NCBI RefSeq assembly: GCF_023008545.1 | Contig: NZ_CP095397.1 | Coordinates: 2,108,001 to 2,172,000 of the forward strand | Origin: Natribaculum luteum | GTDB taxonomy: Archaea; Halobacteriota; Halobacteria; Halobacteriales; Natrialbaceae | Reading direction: 5' to 3' | Length of the DNA: 64,000 nt | Position numbers and translations under genes: made by a program | The notes under the pieces: model-generated | The model's input: the letters and a program-made list of their open reading frames with translations, nothing else | The model's database searches: none | Told to the model about the DNA's origin: nothing | Shown here: positions 53,625 to 61,112 of the stretch, one piece after another | How positions within the stretch are numbered: position 1 is the stretch's first letter | Layout: each line of letters starts with the position of its first letter

Positions 53625-53681
53625 TACTGTCGGTTGTGATACTGTCGGTTGTGATACTGTCGGTTGTGATACTGTCGGTTG
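53622..53681 (+). repeat. Tandem array, four perfect 15-bp units
   Basis: TGATACTGTCGGTTG is repeated four times, beginning with the stop codon of the aldo/keto reductase gene, then continues TAACTGTTTTCACGG. The unit and continuation match the left half of the 84-bp palindromic family (TGATACGGTCTGCTGTAAC); no right half follows. It is a truncated copy whose first 15 bases were amplified. Confidence 0.85.
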
Positions 53682-53709
53682 TAACTGTTTTCACGGCCGG
53701 AAGTGCGAG

Positions 53710-53880
53710 CTAGCGAAGCTCTTTCCACTCGCTCCCGCAGTCGGGACACCGCCGGATCGTCGTGATCGTGTCCGGATCGTTCTCCGTCTTCAGTGGCTTG
53801 CCACACTCCGCACAGGTGACTCGCTCGTAGGTGTCCTTGACGAGTTCGCCGTCTCGAAGTGCCTTCCGGATCGATTTCAT
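53710..53880 (-). CDS. Small zinc-finger protein (HVO_0758 type)
   Basis: A 56-residue protein with two CPxCG-like knuckles, Cys23-x2-Cys26 and Cys45-x2-Cys48, starting MKSIRKALRDGELVKDTYER and ending SEWKELR. It matches the haloarchaeal micro-protein family named after HVO_0758 of Haloferax volcanii, which binds one zinc. The role is not established; effects on biofilm or swarming have been described for such proteins. It sits between the tandem repeat and the divergent MFS gene. Confidence 0.85.
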   Translation of the reverse strand: MKSIRKALRDGELVKDTYERVTCAECGKPLKTENDPDTITTIRRCPDCGSEWKELR

Positions 53881-53997
53881 GTTCGTCCCATTCGGAGGTA
53901 GGGGAGAAAAAGACCGGGGCTTCTGTGACTGTTATCCCACCTGATAGTTCCGTGTCGACTCGGAACTGTTGAAGTGTTAGACGGTCAGATTCCATCC

Positions 53998-55212
53998 ATG
54001 AGCGACGCGTCGAACGGACGATTCGGCGGGCGACGCTCCGTCTTCGCGTCGCTGTGTGCGATGGTCTTTCTCGTCAACCTCGGTCGGGTGATCTACGCGC
54101 CGCTGCTCGAGCCGTTCCGGGCGACGTTCGGCGCGAGCGCGGGGGAGGTCGGCCTGCTGGCGACGCTCGCCTGGATCGGCAGCGCGTCGCTTCGAGTTCC
54201 GACCGGCTACCTGCTGACGAAGTTTCCGCGACACCGACTCGTGCTCGCTTCCGGGCTCGTCCTCGCCGGCTCCTCGGCCTTTGCCGCGACGGCGACTTCG
54301 CTCGAGGTGCTGTACGCGGGTGCGTTGCTCATGGGCGTCGCCAGCGGGGTCTACTTCGTCTCGGCGAACCCGCTCGTCAGTGAGCTGTTTCCGACGCGCG
54401 TCGGGCGGGCGATCGGGATCCACGGCACCTCGAGCCAGGTCGCGGCGGTGGTCGCACCGCTGATGGTCGGGGCGTACTTCGCCGTGACGTGGCCGATCGC
54501 CGCCTGGCGCGTGGTCTTCCTGACGATTTCGATCGCCGCCGTCGTCTCGACGGTCGCGCTCTCTGTCACCGCCAGGCGGACAACGCTCCCGACGGCTGGC
54601 ACCGAGGACCGCCGTCTGCGCGTCGCACTCGAGCGCCAGTGGCCGATCATCGCGACGGGAGTGTTCGTCATCGGCTTCGCGGGGCTGGTCTGGAACGGCC
54701 TGTTCAACTTCTATGTGACCTATCTCGTCGAGGTCAAGGAGTTCTCCGAGCCCCGAGCGCGGACGTTCCTGACGATTCTCTTTGCGGCTGGCGTTCCGGC
54801 CTTCGCCGTCACTGGCTACGTCGCTGACCGCGTCCGGTTCGTCCCGCTGTTGCTCTCGATCCTGGTCGGGTTCGGCGCGTCGCTGGTCGCGCTGACCGTC
54901 GTCGAGAGCGTGCTCGCGATTCTCGTCGTCACCGCCGTCACCGGCTACGTCGCCCACAGCTTCTTTCCGGCCGTCGACACCTACCTGCTCGCCTCGTTTC
55001 CCGACGAGAACCGCGCCAGTGCGTACGCGCTGTACAGCGGGACGATGATGCCGATCCAGGCGACCGGAAGCGTCGTTCTGGGAACGCTCGTGGACCTCGG
55101 GGTGGGGTACGACGACCTCCTCCAGGCGTCCGCCGTCGGAATCGCCGGAATCATCCTCGTGCTGGCCGCGCTGAACGCCGTCGGACGGGTGCCCACCGGC
55201 GTGAACGGGTAA
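53998..55212 (+). CDS. MFS transporter (nitrate/cyanate carrier-like group)
   Basis: This 404-residue membrane protein has twelve predicted helices. Features include RVPTGYLLTKFPRHRLVLAS in the loop between helices 2 and 3 and VTGYVADRVRFVPLLLS in the second half. The opening GRRSVFASLCAMVFLVNLGR is like haloarchaeal MFS members with unknown substrate. The start at 53998 gives a short acidic N terminus. It is followed 57 bases later by the glycosyltransferase-like gene. Confidence 0.82.
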   Translation: MSDASNGRFGGRRSVFASLCAMVFLVNLGRVIYAPLLEPFRATFGASAGEVGLLATLAWIGSASLRVPTGYLLTKFPRHRLVLASGLVLAGSSAFAATATSLEVLYAGALLMGVASGVYFVSANPLVSELFPTRVGRAIGIHGTSSQVAAVVAPLMVGAYFAVTWPIAAWRVVFLTISIAAVVSTVALSVTARRTTLPTAGTEDRRLRVALERQWPIIATGVFVIGFAGLVWNGLFNFYVTYLVEVKEFSEPRARTFLTILFAAGVPAFAVTGYVADRVRFVPLLLSILVGFGASLVALTVVESVLAILVVTAVTGYVAHSFFPAVDTYLLASFPDENRASAYALYSGTMMPIQATGSVVLGTLVDLGVGYDDLLQASAVGIAGIILVLAALNAVGRVPTGVNG

Positions 55213-55269
55213 CGCGAACGGTTCGCCGGAGTCGTGGTCGTTTTCACCGTCCGCCCGAAGGGGCGACTG

Positions 55270-56370
55270 ATGGAGTACGTACAGGAGCGAATCGCGACGC
55301 TCCACGACCTGCCCGGGGAGTCGCCCGCCGGTGCCCGCGAGCGGCGGGCGACCGACGCCGCCGTCGTCGTCCCGATGACCGACCGGGAACACGCGAGCCT
55401 CGCCGCAGAACGGGTCCTGACCGAACTCGAGCGGGTCGACCCCGCCGCCGTCTTCGTTCCCGTCCGCGCGGCCCCCGAGCGGATCGAGTCGTTTCGCGAG
55501 TGGCTCGAGTCCTTCGACCTCGCGATCCGCGTCCTCTGGTGTAACGCGCCGGCGGTCGAGGAGTTGTTGACCGACGCGGGACTGGCGAACGGCTTCGGCA
55601 AGGGCAGGGACGTCTGGCTGGCTCTCGGCCCAGCGGCGGCGACCTGCGAACACGTCGTCGTCCACGACGCGGACGCGAGCAGCTACGAGGCCGGCCACGT
55701 CGCCCGACTGCTCGCTCCGCTCGAGATGGGGTTTGTGTTCTCGAAGGGGTACTACGCCCGCGTGGAAAACGGTCGCCTCTACGGGCGACTCTGTCGGCTC
55801 TTCTACGAACCGCTCCTCCGGACGCTCGAGGCAGAACACGACGCGCCGATCGTCGACTATCTGGGCGCGTTCCGGTACGCGCTCGCGGGCGAGTTCGCCG
55901 CGACGGCCGACCTCGTCCGGCGATTGCGACCCCCACGCGCCTGGGGCCTCGAGGTCGCTACACTGGGGGACGCCTTCGAGCACGCCGGCTTCTCGGGGAC
56001 GGCGCAGGTCGACCTCGGCCGGCACGAACACGACCACCGCTCGGTCGCCGGCGACACCGGCCTCGAGGGGATGAGCCGCGAGGTCGCCGACGCGCTGTTG
56101 TCCGTCCTCGAGGACCACGGCGTCGACCCCGACTACGAGGCACTTCCCGACCGGTACCGGGAGACGGGCCGGCGACTGATCGACCAGTACCGCGCCGACG
56201 CCGCGTTCAACGGCCTCGAGTACGACGCTGCCGCCGAACGCGAACAGCTCGACCGCTACGCCGAGGCGATCCGGCCGCCGGATTCCGACCGACGCCTGCC
56301 GCCGTGGACCGACGCTCCGTTCGCGCCCGAGGCGGTCGTCGCCGCGGCGACGCCGTGGCTGGAGGGATAG
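55270..56370 (+). CDS. Glycosyltransferase, glucosyl-3-phosphoglycerate synthase-like (GT81)
   Basis: The 366-residue protein has the GT-A fold elements of GpgS-type enzymes: a nucleotide-sugar strand AAVVVPMTDREHASL, the GFGKGRDVWLALG loop (residues 108-120) and the metal motif Asp133-Ala-Asp135 in VVHDADASSYE. GT81 makes glucosyl-3-phosphoglycerate, a precursor of the osmolyte glucosylglycerate. No phosphatase partner is adjacent. It has no membrane segments. Mannosyl transfer is an alternative. Confidence 0.75.
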   Translation: MEYVQERIATLHDLPGESPAGARERRATDAAVVVPMTDREHASLAAERVLTELERVDPAAVFVPVRAAPERIESFREWLESFDLAIRVLWCNAPAVEELLTDAGLANGFGKGRDVWLALGPAAATCEHVVVHDADASSYEAGHVARLLAPLEMGFVFSKGYYARVENGRLYGRLCRLFYEPLLRTLEAEHDAPIVDYLGAFRYALAGEFAATADLVRRLRPPRAWGLEVATLGDAFEHAGFSGTAQVDLGRHEHDHRSVAGDTGLEGMSREVADALLSVLEDHGVDPDYEALPDRYRETGRRLIDQYRADAAFNGLEYDAAAEREQLDRYAEAIRPPDSDRRLPPWTDAPFAPEAVVAAATPWLEG

Positions 56371-56469
56371 GTCCGCCGGTCCGGACGGTTCCAGGATCGG
56401 ACGTTCCCGCTACTGGCGTGTGATTTCAGGCGCACAAGACTAATCTGACCACTCCTCGTTGTCTCCCGC

Positions 56470-56973
56470 ATGGACGCGACCGCCGATGAACTCGCCGGCG
56501 TGGTCGACCTCTTCGGCGGGTTGACCCGTGACGAACTCGAGCGTGCGCTCTCGGAACTCGCGTTTCGAACCGACGGGCAGTCGGTCGACGGCGCGACGGT
56601 CGACGACGCCATCGAGGACGCTATCGAGCGATTCGCACTCGTCCGCTACGAGCGGATCGCACCGCCGGCGGAACGCTCGACCGCCGCCTCCCTCGACGAG
56701 CCACTGCTGGTCGCCGGACCGACAGCGTTTCCCTCGCCGCCCGAACACGCCGACGACCTCCCGCACATCCTCGAGATCGAGCCCCGATCGCCCGACCGCG
56801 GGGCGCTCGGCGAGCAGGTCTTCGAGCGCTTCGCACGGGCAGCGATCGACGCGCTCGAGGAGGACGACGACGAACGCGTTCGGGAGCTACTGGACGTAAG
56901 TTACGACATCGAAACGTGGGCACCGATCGACCTCGCGGACGAACGCGCTCGCCTCGACGATGAACTCGACTGA
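56470..56973 (+). CDS. Conserved haloarchaeal protein (DUF7109 type)
   Basis: This very acidic protein of 167 residues starts MDATADELAGVVDLFGGLTR, a helix-turn-helix-like opening (LTRDELERALSELAFRTDGQ), with later LLVAGPTAFPSPPEHADDLP and VSYDIETWAPIDLADER. I recall it as DUF7109. It may be a regulator or accessory of the Nudix enzyme whose gene follows at once. Confidence 0.7.
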   Translation: MDATADELAGVVDLFGGLTRDELERALSELAFRTDGQSVDGATVDDAIEDAIERFALVRYERIAPPAERSTAASLDEPLLVAGPTAFPSPPEHADDLPHILEIEPRSPDRGALGEQVFERFARAAIDALEEDDDERVRELLDVSYDIETWAPIDLADERARLDDELD

Positions 56974-56977
56974 CGAG

Positions 56978-57565
56978 ATGGTACGAATGAACCTCGAGCC
57001 GGTCGCCGGCCACGAACCGGTCGAAATCGACGATCAGGAGTACGACGCAGCCGTAATCGCGCCCGTCGTCGACCGCGACGGCGAACACCACCTGCTGTTC
57101 ACCAAGCGCGCCGATCATCTCGGCGAACATCCCGGCCAGATGAGCTTCCCGGGCGGTGGTGCAGAGCGACAGGATCGGACGATCCTCGACACCGCCCTCC
57201 GGGAAGCCTACGAGGAGATCGGACTCGAGGAGACGGAGGCGGAGGTCGTCGGCCAGCTCGACGACATCCGGACGGTGACCGAGTACGCCGTCACGCCGTT
57301 TGTCGCCCGCGTTCCCGACCGGGAGTACGTGCCGGACGAACACGAGGTCGCCGAGATCGCGGTCCTCTCGCTGTCGGAACTGCTCGATCCCGACAACTAC
57401 GAGTACGATCGCCGGTCACACCCCTACTACGGCGACGTCGTCATCCACTACTTCCACGTCGACGGCTACACCGTCTGGGGGGCGACGGGGCGGATCCTCG
57501 TCCAACTGCTCGAGTTGGCGACCGAGTTCGAAGCGCCGGAACGCGTCGACCGGTCGTCGACGTGA
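56978..57565 (+). CDS. Nudix hydrolase, CoA pyrophosphatase-like
   Basis: A 195-residue Nudix protein. The box FPGGGAERQDRTILDTALRE continues AYEEIGL; the longer spacer before the helix and the flanking HLGEHPGQMSFPGG are as in CoA pyrophosphatases (CoAse, NudL). It probably hydrolyses CoA or similar dinucleotides. The ATG at 56978 follows the DUF7109-type stop by four bases; an ATG at 56960 would overlap that gene. The two appear to be in one operon. Confidence 0.85.
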   Translation: MVRMNLEPVAGHEPVEIDDQEYDAAVIAPVVDRDGEHHLLFTKRADHLGEHPGQMSFPGGGAERQDRTILDTALREAYEEIGLEETEAEVVGQLDDIRTVTEYAVTPFVARVPDREYVPDEHEVAEIAVLSLSELLDPDNYEYDRRSHPYYGDVVIHYFHVDGYTVWGATGRILVQLLELATEFEAPERVDRSST

Positions 57566-58129
57566 GCGGTTCCGACGACGTCGACCGATCGTCACTCTCA
57601 TCGCATCGTCTGGTTGGATGGGTTGGGGGTGGGGGTGGCCGACGACCGCTCGAGTGACACCACGAGCGGTCCGGCCGAAAGTTGAGGATGGACAACATGT
57701 GACGCGATCGACCGGGATCGCGCGCCGACGTGCGAGGTATGGATCACGAGCGCACGTCGCGGCGATTCCGTCTCGCGTCGGTGCCTGATCCGGGCTGTCG
57801 TTCGGCAATTCGAGCCATGGACTCCGCCGATCCCGCGTTACCGGGACGGCTGTCGGCTCGGCGTTCCGACGAGGCCGGAACGCGACTGCATTGACGACTT
57901 GTCGAGCGACAAACGTTGTCCTGTCCCTTCAAAATACAGGCGTAGATGTGCCCCCGATCGGATCGAGTCGGACGGGCGCGTCGCCAGACCGGTAGTAGGC
58001 CACCTGTCGGGGCGTTACCTTTTTGCCCGCGTGTCGCGGATCTCGCCGTACATGGTCGCACAGACGATGGATCGAGTTCCGCATCCGTACCGTTCGTAGA
58101 CTCTTCTCCGTCGCGCGAGGTGGTCGTCG
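57566..58129. other. Spacer of about 560 bases without a clear gene
   Basis: I see no conserved gene or RNA. Weak candidates are a 51-codon frame at 57739-57894 and a 15-codon frame at 58051-58098. The part from 58010 to 58030 (GTTACCTTTTTGCC) may be a promoter-like region for the gene at 58130. Confidence 0.4.
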
Positions 58130-58912
58130 ATGTTGACGGACGCCAGCGTGTTCTCCCGCGCTGGCCTGGACGCCATCGCCGTCAAACCCGCCGAGTGCGA
58201 CGTCTCGAGGGCCACGTCCGTCCCGGTCGACACCGTCGCGATCGACTACGAGGGACGCGAGTACCTTCCCGACCGCGAGACGCTCGAGTCGCTCGCCGCC
58301 GACGGGGACGCCCTGTTGACGACGCCGGTTCGCGCCGACGGGTTCGACCCGCTGGGCGACGACTCGCTGCTCTCGACGATTCCCGAGGGTGTCGGGCGCG
58401 TCCTCGTGGCCGGCCACCCGGCGTACCTCTCCGCCGAGGAGCAACGACGCGCCGTCGCACCGCGTCTCGGCACAGCGCTCGAGACCGCCCCCGACGCGTG
58501 GGTCGGCACCGAAAGCGTCGAACGGATCGCGATGGCGACGGGCGCGACGCAGTACGACCTGCTCTCGCGGACGACCGAGCGCGAACTCCGCGGCCTCCGT
58601 GCCGCCGGGTTCGACGGCGACGTGGCCGTCTACGCCCCGACCGTCCTCACCGACGACGACGACGCCGTGCTCGACGCCGTCGGGGGCTACGTCGCCCGCC
58701 GCCGCCCGGTCACACGGGCGCTGCCCGACGATTCGACGACGGACGCGACGGCGACGGGACGCACTCGAGACGTCTTACTCGCCGCCGCGGACGACTACGC
58801 GCTCGTCGGCACCGCCGGCGAGGTCTGCGAGCAGGCCGACGCCCTTCGGGAGGCGGGCGCGACGACGATCGTCGGCTACCCCGCGCTGGGTCTCGAGTCG
58901 CTGCTCGAGTGA
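58130..58912 (+). CDS. Conserved haloarchaeal protein (DUF7388 type), luciferase-like fold fragment
   Basis: This 260-residue protein starts MLTDASVFSRAGLDAIAVKP. The C-terminal piece YALVGTAGEVCEQADALREA then GATTIVGYPALGLESLL resembles the end of F420-dependent luciferase-like oxidoreductases, where that region closes the barrel. The N-terminal half does not match the active site. I recall it as DUF7388, without known function. It may be a degenerate flavin/F420 protein. Confidence 0.7.
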   Translation: MLTDASVFSRAGLDAIAVKPAECDVSRATSVPVDTVAIDYEGREYLPDRETLESLAADGDALLTTPVRADGFDPLGDDSLLSTIPEGVGRVLVAGHPAYLSAEEQRRAVAPRLGTALETAPDAWVGTESVERIAMATGATQYDLLSRTTERELRGLRAAGFDGDVAVYAPTVLTDDDDAVLDAVGGYVARRRPVTRALPDDSTTDATATGRTRDVLLAAADDYALVGTAGEVCEQADALREAGATTIVGYPALGLESLLE

Positions 58913-58990
58913 TCGATTCGCCCCGTTTTCGAGCGCCTGCTGCGAGTCGAATCACCCACAGGTAAGTGGGTGCCACTCCCAGCCACCTGC

Positions 58991-59065
58991 ATGACGCTGT
59001 TGGTCGAACGAACGACGACGGCCGCGGATCGACGCGACGCGGACTGGCCGGGTGATCGACGGTGA
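58991..59065 (+). CDS. Possible 24-codon leader peptide upstream of the FAD oxidoreductase
   Basis: A short frame starts at an ATG at 58991 (MTLLVERTTTAADRRDADWP) and ends at a TGA that overlaps the GTG start of the next gene (GTGA). The overlap type is the same as for coupled genes in this genome. There is no other evidence that it is translated; it could equally be the true upstream coding start of nothing. Confidence 0.3.
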   Translation: MTLLVERTTTAADRRDADWPGDRR

Positions 59066-60258
59066 ACGGAGAGTCGAGCGGTGGCGATCCCGGCCCCGAC
59101 CTCGCCGTCGGGGCCGACGCCTTCGTCGACCGGGGCGCGGGACTCGAGGTCGCCGTCGTCGGTGCCGGTGCCGTCGGCGCGACGGCTGCCTACGATCTCG
59201 CACGCGAGGGTGCCGACGTGACGCTGTACGATCGAGGGACCGTCGCCTCCGGCTCGAGCGGTCGCGCCGCCGGGATCTGTTACGACGCCTTCGCCGACGG
59301 ACTCGACGCCGAGATCGCCGGCGACGCGATCGAACGCTTCCGTGCGCTGTCGGGCGACGATACGTTCCCGTTCCGGGAGTGTCCGTACGTCTGGCTGGCC
59401 CGGGAGGACGACCAGGAGCGCGCCGCGACGATCCGCGAGCAGGTCTCGCGGATGCAAGACCACGGCGTCGTCGCCCTCGAGATGGACGCCGACGCGCTCG
59501 CCGATCGGTTCCCCGCGCTCCGGGTCGACGACGTCGCGGTGGCTGGCATCGCCGGCGCGGCCGGCTACACCGATCCAGCGCGGTACACGGCCTGTCTCGC
59601 CGCGGCGGCGACCGGTGCCGGGGCGACCCTCGAGACGCACGCGCCGGTCGATGTGCGGATCGATCCGCCGCGAGTCGCGCTCGAGGACGGCGAAGAGCGC
59701 GAGGTCGACGCCGTCCTCGTCGCCGCGGGCGCACATACGAAGCGGGTGCTCGCGGCCGCCGACGTTCCGATCGCGATGAAACCCTACCGGGTGCAGGCGC
59801 TCGTCGCCGACGCCGACCTCGAGGAGCCGATGTGCTACGACGCGACCGGCGACTTCTACGTCCGCCCCCATCCCGACGGACTGCTGGCGGGCGACGGCAC
59901 CGAACCGGTCGAGGCGGACCCGGACGACTACGACCGAACCGCAGACTCCGACTTCGTCGACGACACCGTCGCACGGATCGGGAAGCGATTCCCCGACGTC
60001 GACCTCGAGGTGAGCGACGCCTGGGCCGGACTCTGTACGGCGACGCCAGACGGGGACCCGCTGGTGGGCGAGCTCCGCGACGGCGTCTACGTCGCGACCG
60101 GATTCCAGGGACACGGCTTCATGCGTGCGCCAGCGATCGGGAAACGGATCGCCGGACAGATACTTGGCGACGACGGCGTCGACGCGTTCGATCCGACGCG
60201 GTTTCCCGGCGAGGAGGAGTTCGAAATCGTGGAGGGAATGCGGATCGACGGCGGGTGA
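59062..60258 (+). CDS. FAD-dependent oxidoreductase (DAO family)
   Basis: A 398-residue flavoenzyme with the FAD motif VAVVGAGAVGATAAYDLA (Gly34, Gly36, Gly39) and a C-terminal return motif VYVATGFQGHGFMRAPAIGK. The order matches D-amino acid oxidase/sarcosine oxidase-type (DAO) enzymes that oxidise amines or amino acids. The substrate is not evident. Its start is a GTG at 59062; the first 25 residues are a polar extension. Confidence 0.83.
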   Translation: MNGESSGGDPGPDLAVGADAFVDRGAGLEVAVVGAGAVGATAAYDLAREGADVTLYDRGTVASGSSGRAAGICYDAFADGLDAEIAGDAIERFRALSGDDTFPFRECPYVWLAREDDQERAATIREQVSRMQDHGVVALEMDADALADRFPALRVDDVAVAGIAGAAGYTDPARYTACLAAAATGAGATLETHAPVDVRIDPPRVALEDGEEREVDAVLVAAGAHTKRVLAAADVPIAMKPYRVQALVADADLEEPMCYDATGDFYVRPHPDGLLAGDGTEPVEADPDDYDRTADSDFVDDTVARIGKRFPDVDLEVSDAWAGLCTATPDGDPLVGELRDGVYVATGFQGHGFMRAPAIGKRIAGQILGDDGVDAFDPTRFPGEEEFEIVEGMRIDGG

Positions 60259-60261
60259 GCG

Positions 60262-60687
60262 CTATTCGTCGATCTCGATCCGCTCTGTGTCGTCTTCCGG
60301 TTCTTCGGACGACGTTTCCTTTGGAATCTCGATGTTCAGCGTTCCGTGCTCGGTCAGGCGGGCCGTTCCGGCGTCGGGGTCGACCACCGCGTCGTCGGGC
60401 AGTTCGGCCTCGCCGTCGAGCGCCATCCCCCTCCCGGGAAAGCGCATGTCGAAGCCTTCGTAGAACTCGCGGAACCGATCGATCCGGATCTTCACCGTGG
60501 CGTCGAGATACCGGACCTGGACGTCCTCTTTCTCGGCTCCGGGGGCGTCGAAGACGACGAGGTACGCGTCGTCGTTCTCGAGGACGTCGACGGGGAGCGA
60601 TCTGTGTTCTTGCACGTGGCTGCTCGCGCGTCCGATCTGGCGATAGAGTTTGCTGCCGACGGACCGACTGACGTCTCTGAAACTCAC
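60262..60687 (-). CDS. Small heat shock protein, Hsp20/alpha-crystallin family
   Basis: The 141-residue protein has a central alpha-crystallin domain (LPVDVLENDDAYLVVFDAPG, VQVRYLDATVKIRI, then ARLTEHGTLNIEIPK with the G-x-L-x-I signature) and an acidic C-terminal tail. It acts as an ATP-independent holdase. Most members assemble into large oligomers through an I-x-I motif, seen here as IEIDE near the end. It converges with the FAD oxidoreductase gene, three bases apart. Confidence 0.9.
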   Translation of the reverse strand: MSFRDVSRSVGSKLYRQIGRASSHVQEHRSLPVDVLENDDAYLVVFDAPGAEKEDVQVRYLDATVKIRIDRFREFYEGFDMRFPGRGMALDGEAELPDDAVVDPDAGTARLTEHGTLNIEIPKETSSEEPEDDTERIEIDE

Positions 60688-60848
60688 GGGGCGTCACCTC
60701 CGACAGGGACCGGAAGCGGGTCGCGGCGAAAAGTGGAGTACTCCATGTCGGTACGATAGCCTACGCCACCCGCATTCTTATTGATTTTGGTACAAATTAA
60801 ATAAACGTCAGACGATTTTCGGTGGTGGGGATCGACGCTGACCGACCG

Positions 60849-61007
60849 TCAGAGTTCGATCTCCTCGAGACAACTCGTCCCGCCGCAGTACGGACACGAG
60901 AAGTCGTCGACGGTCGTGTCGTCGGGCATGTCGTAGGTGTAGTGCAGTTCGAACATGTCGAGCGTGCAGTCGTCGTCCGTACAGACGACCTCGAGTGTCG
61001 CGGGCAT
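60849..61007 (-). CDS. Small zinc-ribbon protein (DUF7559 type)
   Basis: A 52-residue protein starting MPATLEVVCTDDDCTLDMFE. The cysteines Cys9, Cys14, Cys38, Cys41 and Cys46 form a zinc ribbon with CPYCGGTSC. I recall it as DUF7559, a conserved haloarchaeal micro-protein of unknown role. The ATG at 61007 fits the conserved start. It lies between the Hsp20 promoter region and the divergent radical SAM gene. Confidence 0.8.
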   Translation of the reverse strand: MPATLEVVCTDDDCTLDMFELHYTYDMPDDTTVDDFSCPYCGGTSCLEEIEL

Positions 61008-61112
61008 AGACGGCCCTACTGGCGGGACGACCATCAACGCACGGGTCCCGGTTCCGGACGCCGGGACCGTCGTGTAGTCACCGTTTTAGGCCTCGAGTGG
61101 CTACGTCGGGTC

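Noticed and set aside
53622-53681. Tandem units considered as a CRISPR or an iteron-type origin
   Set aside because: There are no spacers, no replication gene nearby, and the unit is the end of the dispersed palindromic repeat.
57739-57894. A 51-codon frame in the long spacer after the CoA pyrophosphatase gene
   Set aside because: No promoter spacing, conserved motif or acidic composition supports it; it is Arg-rich, unlike halophilic proteins.
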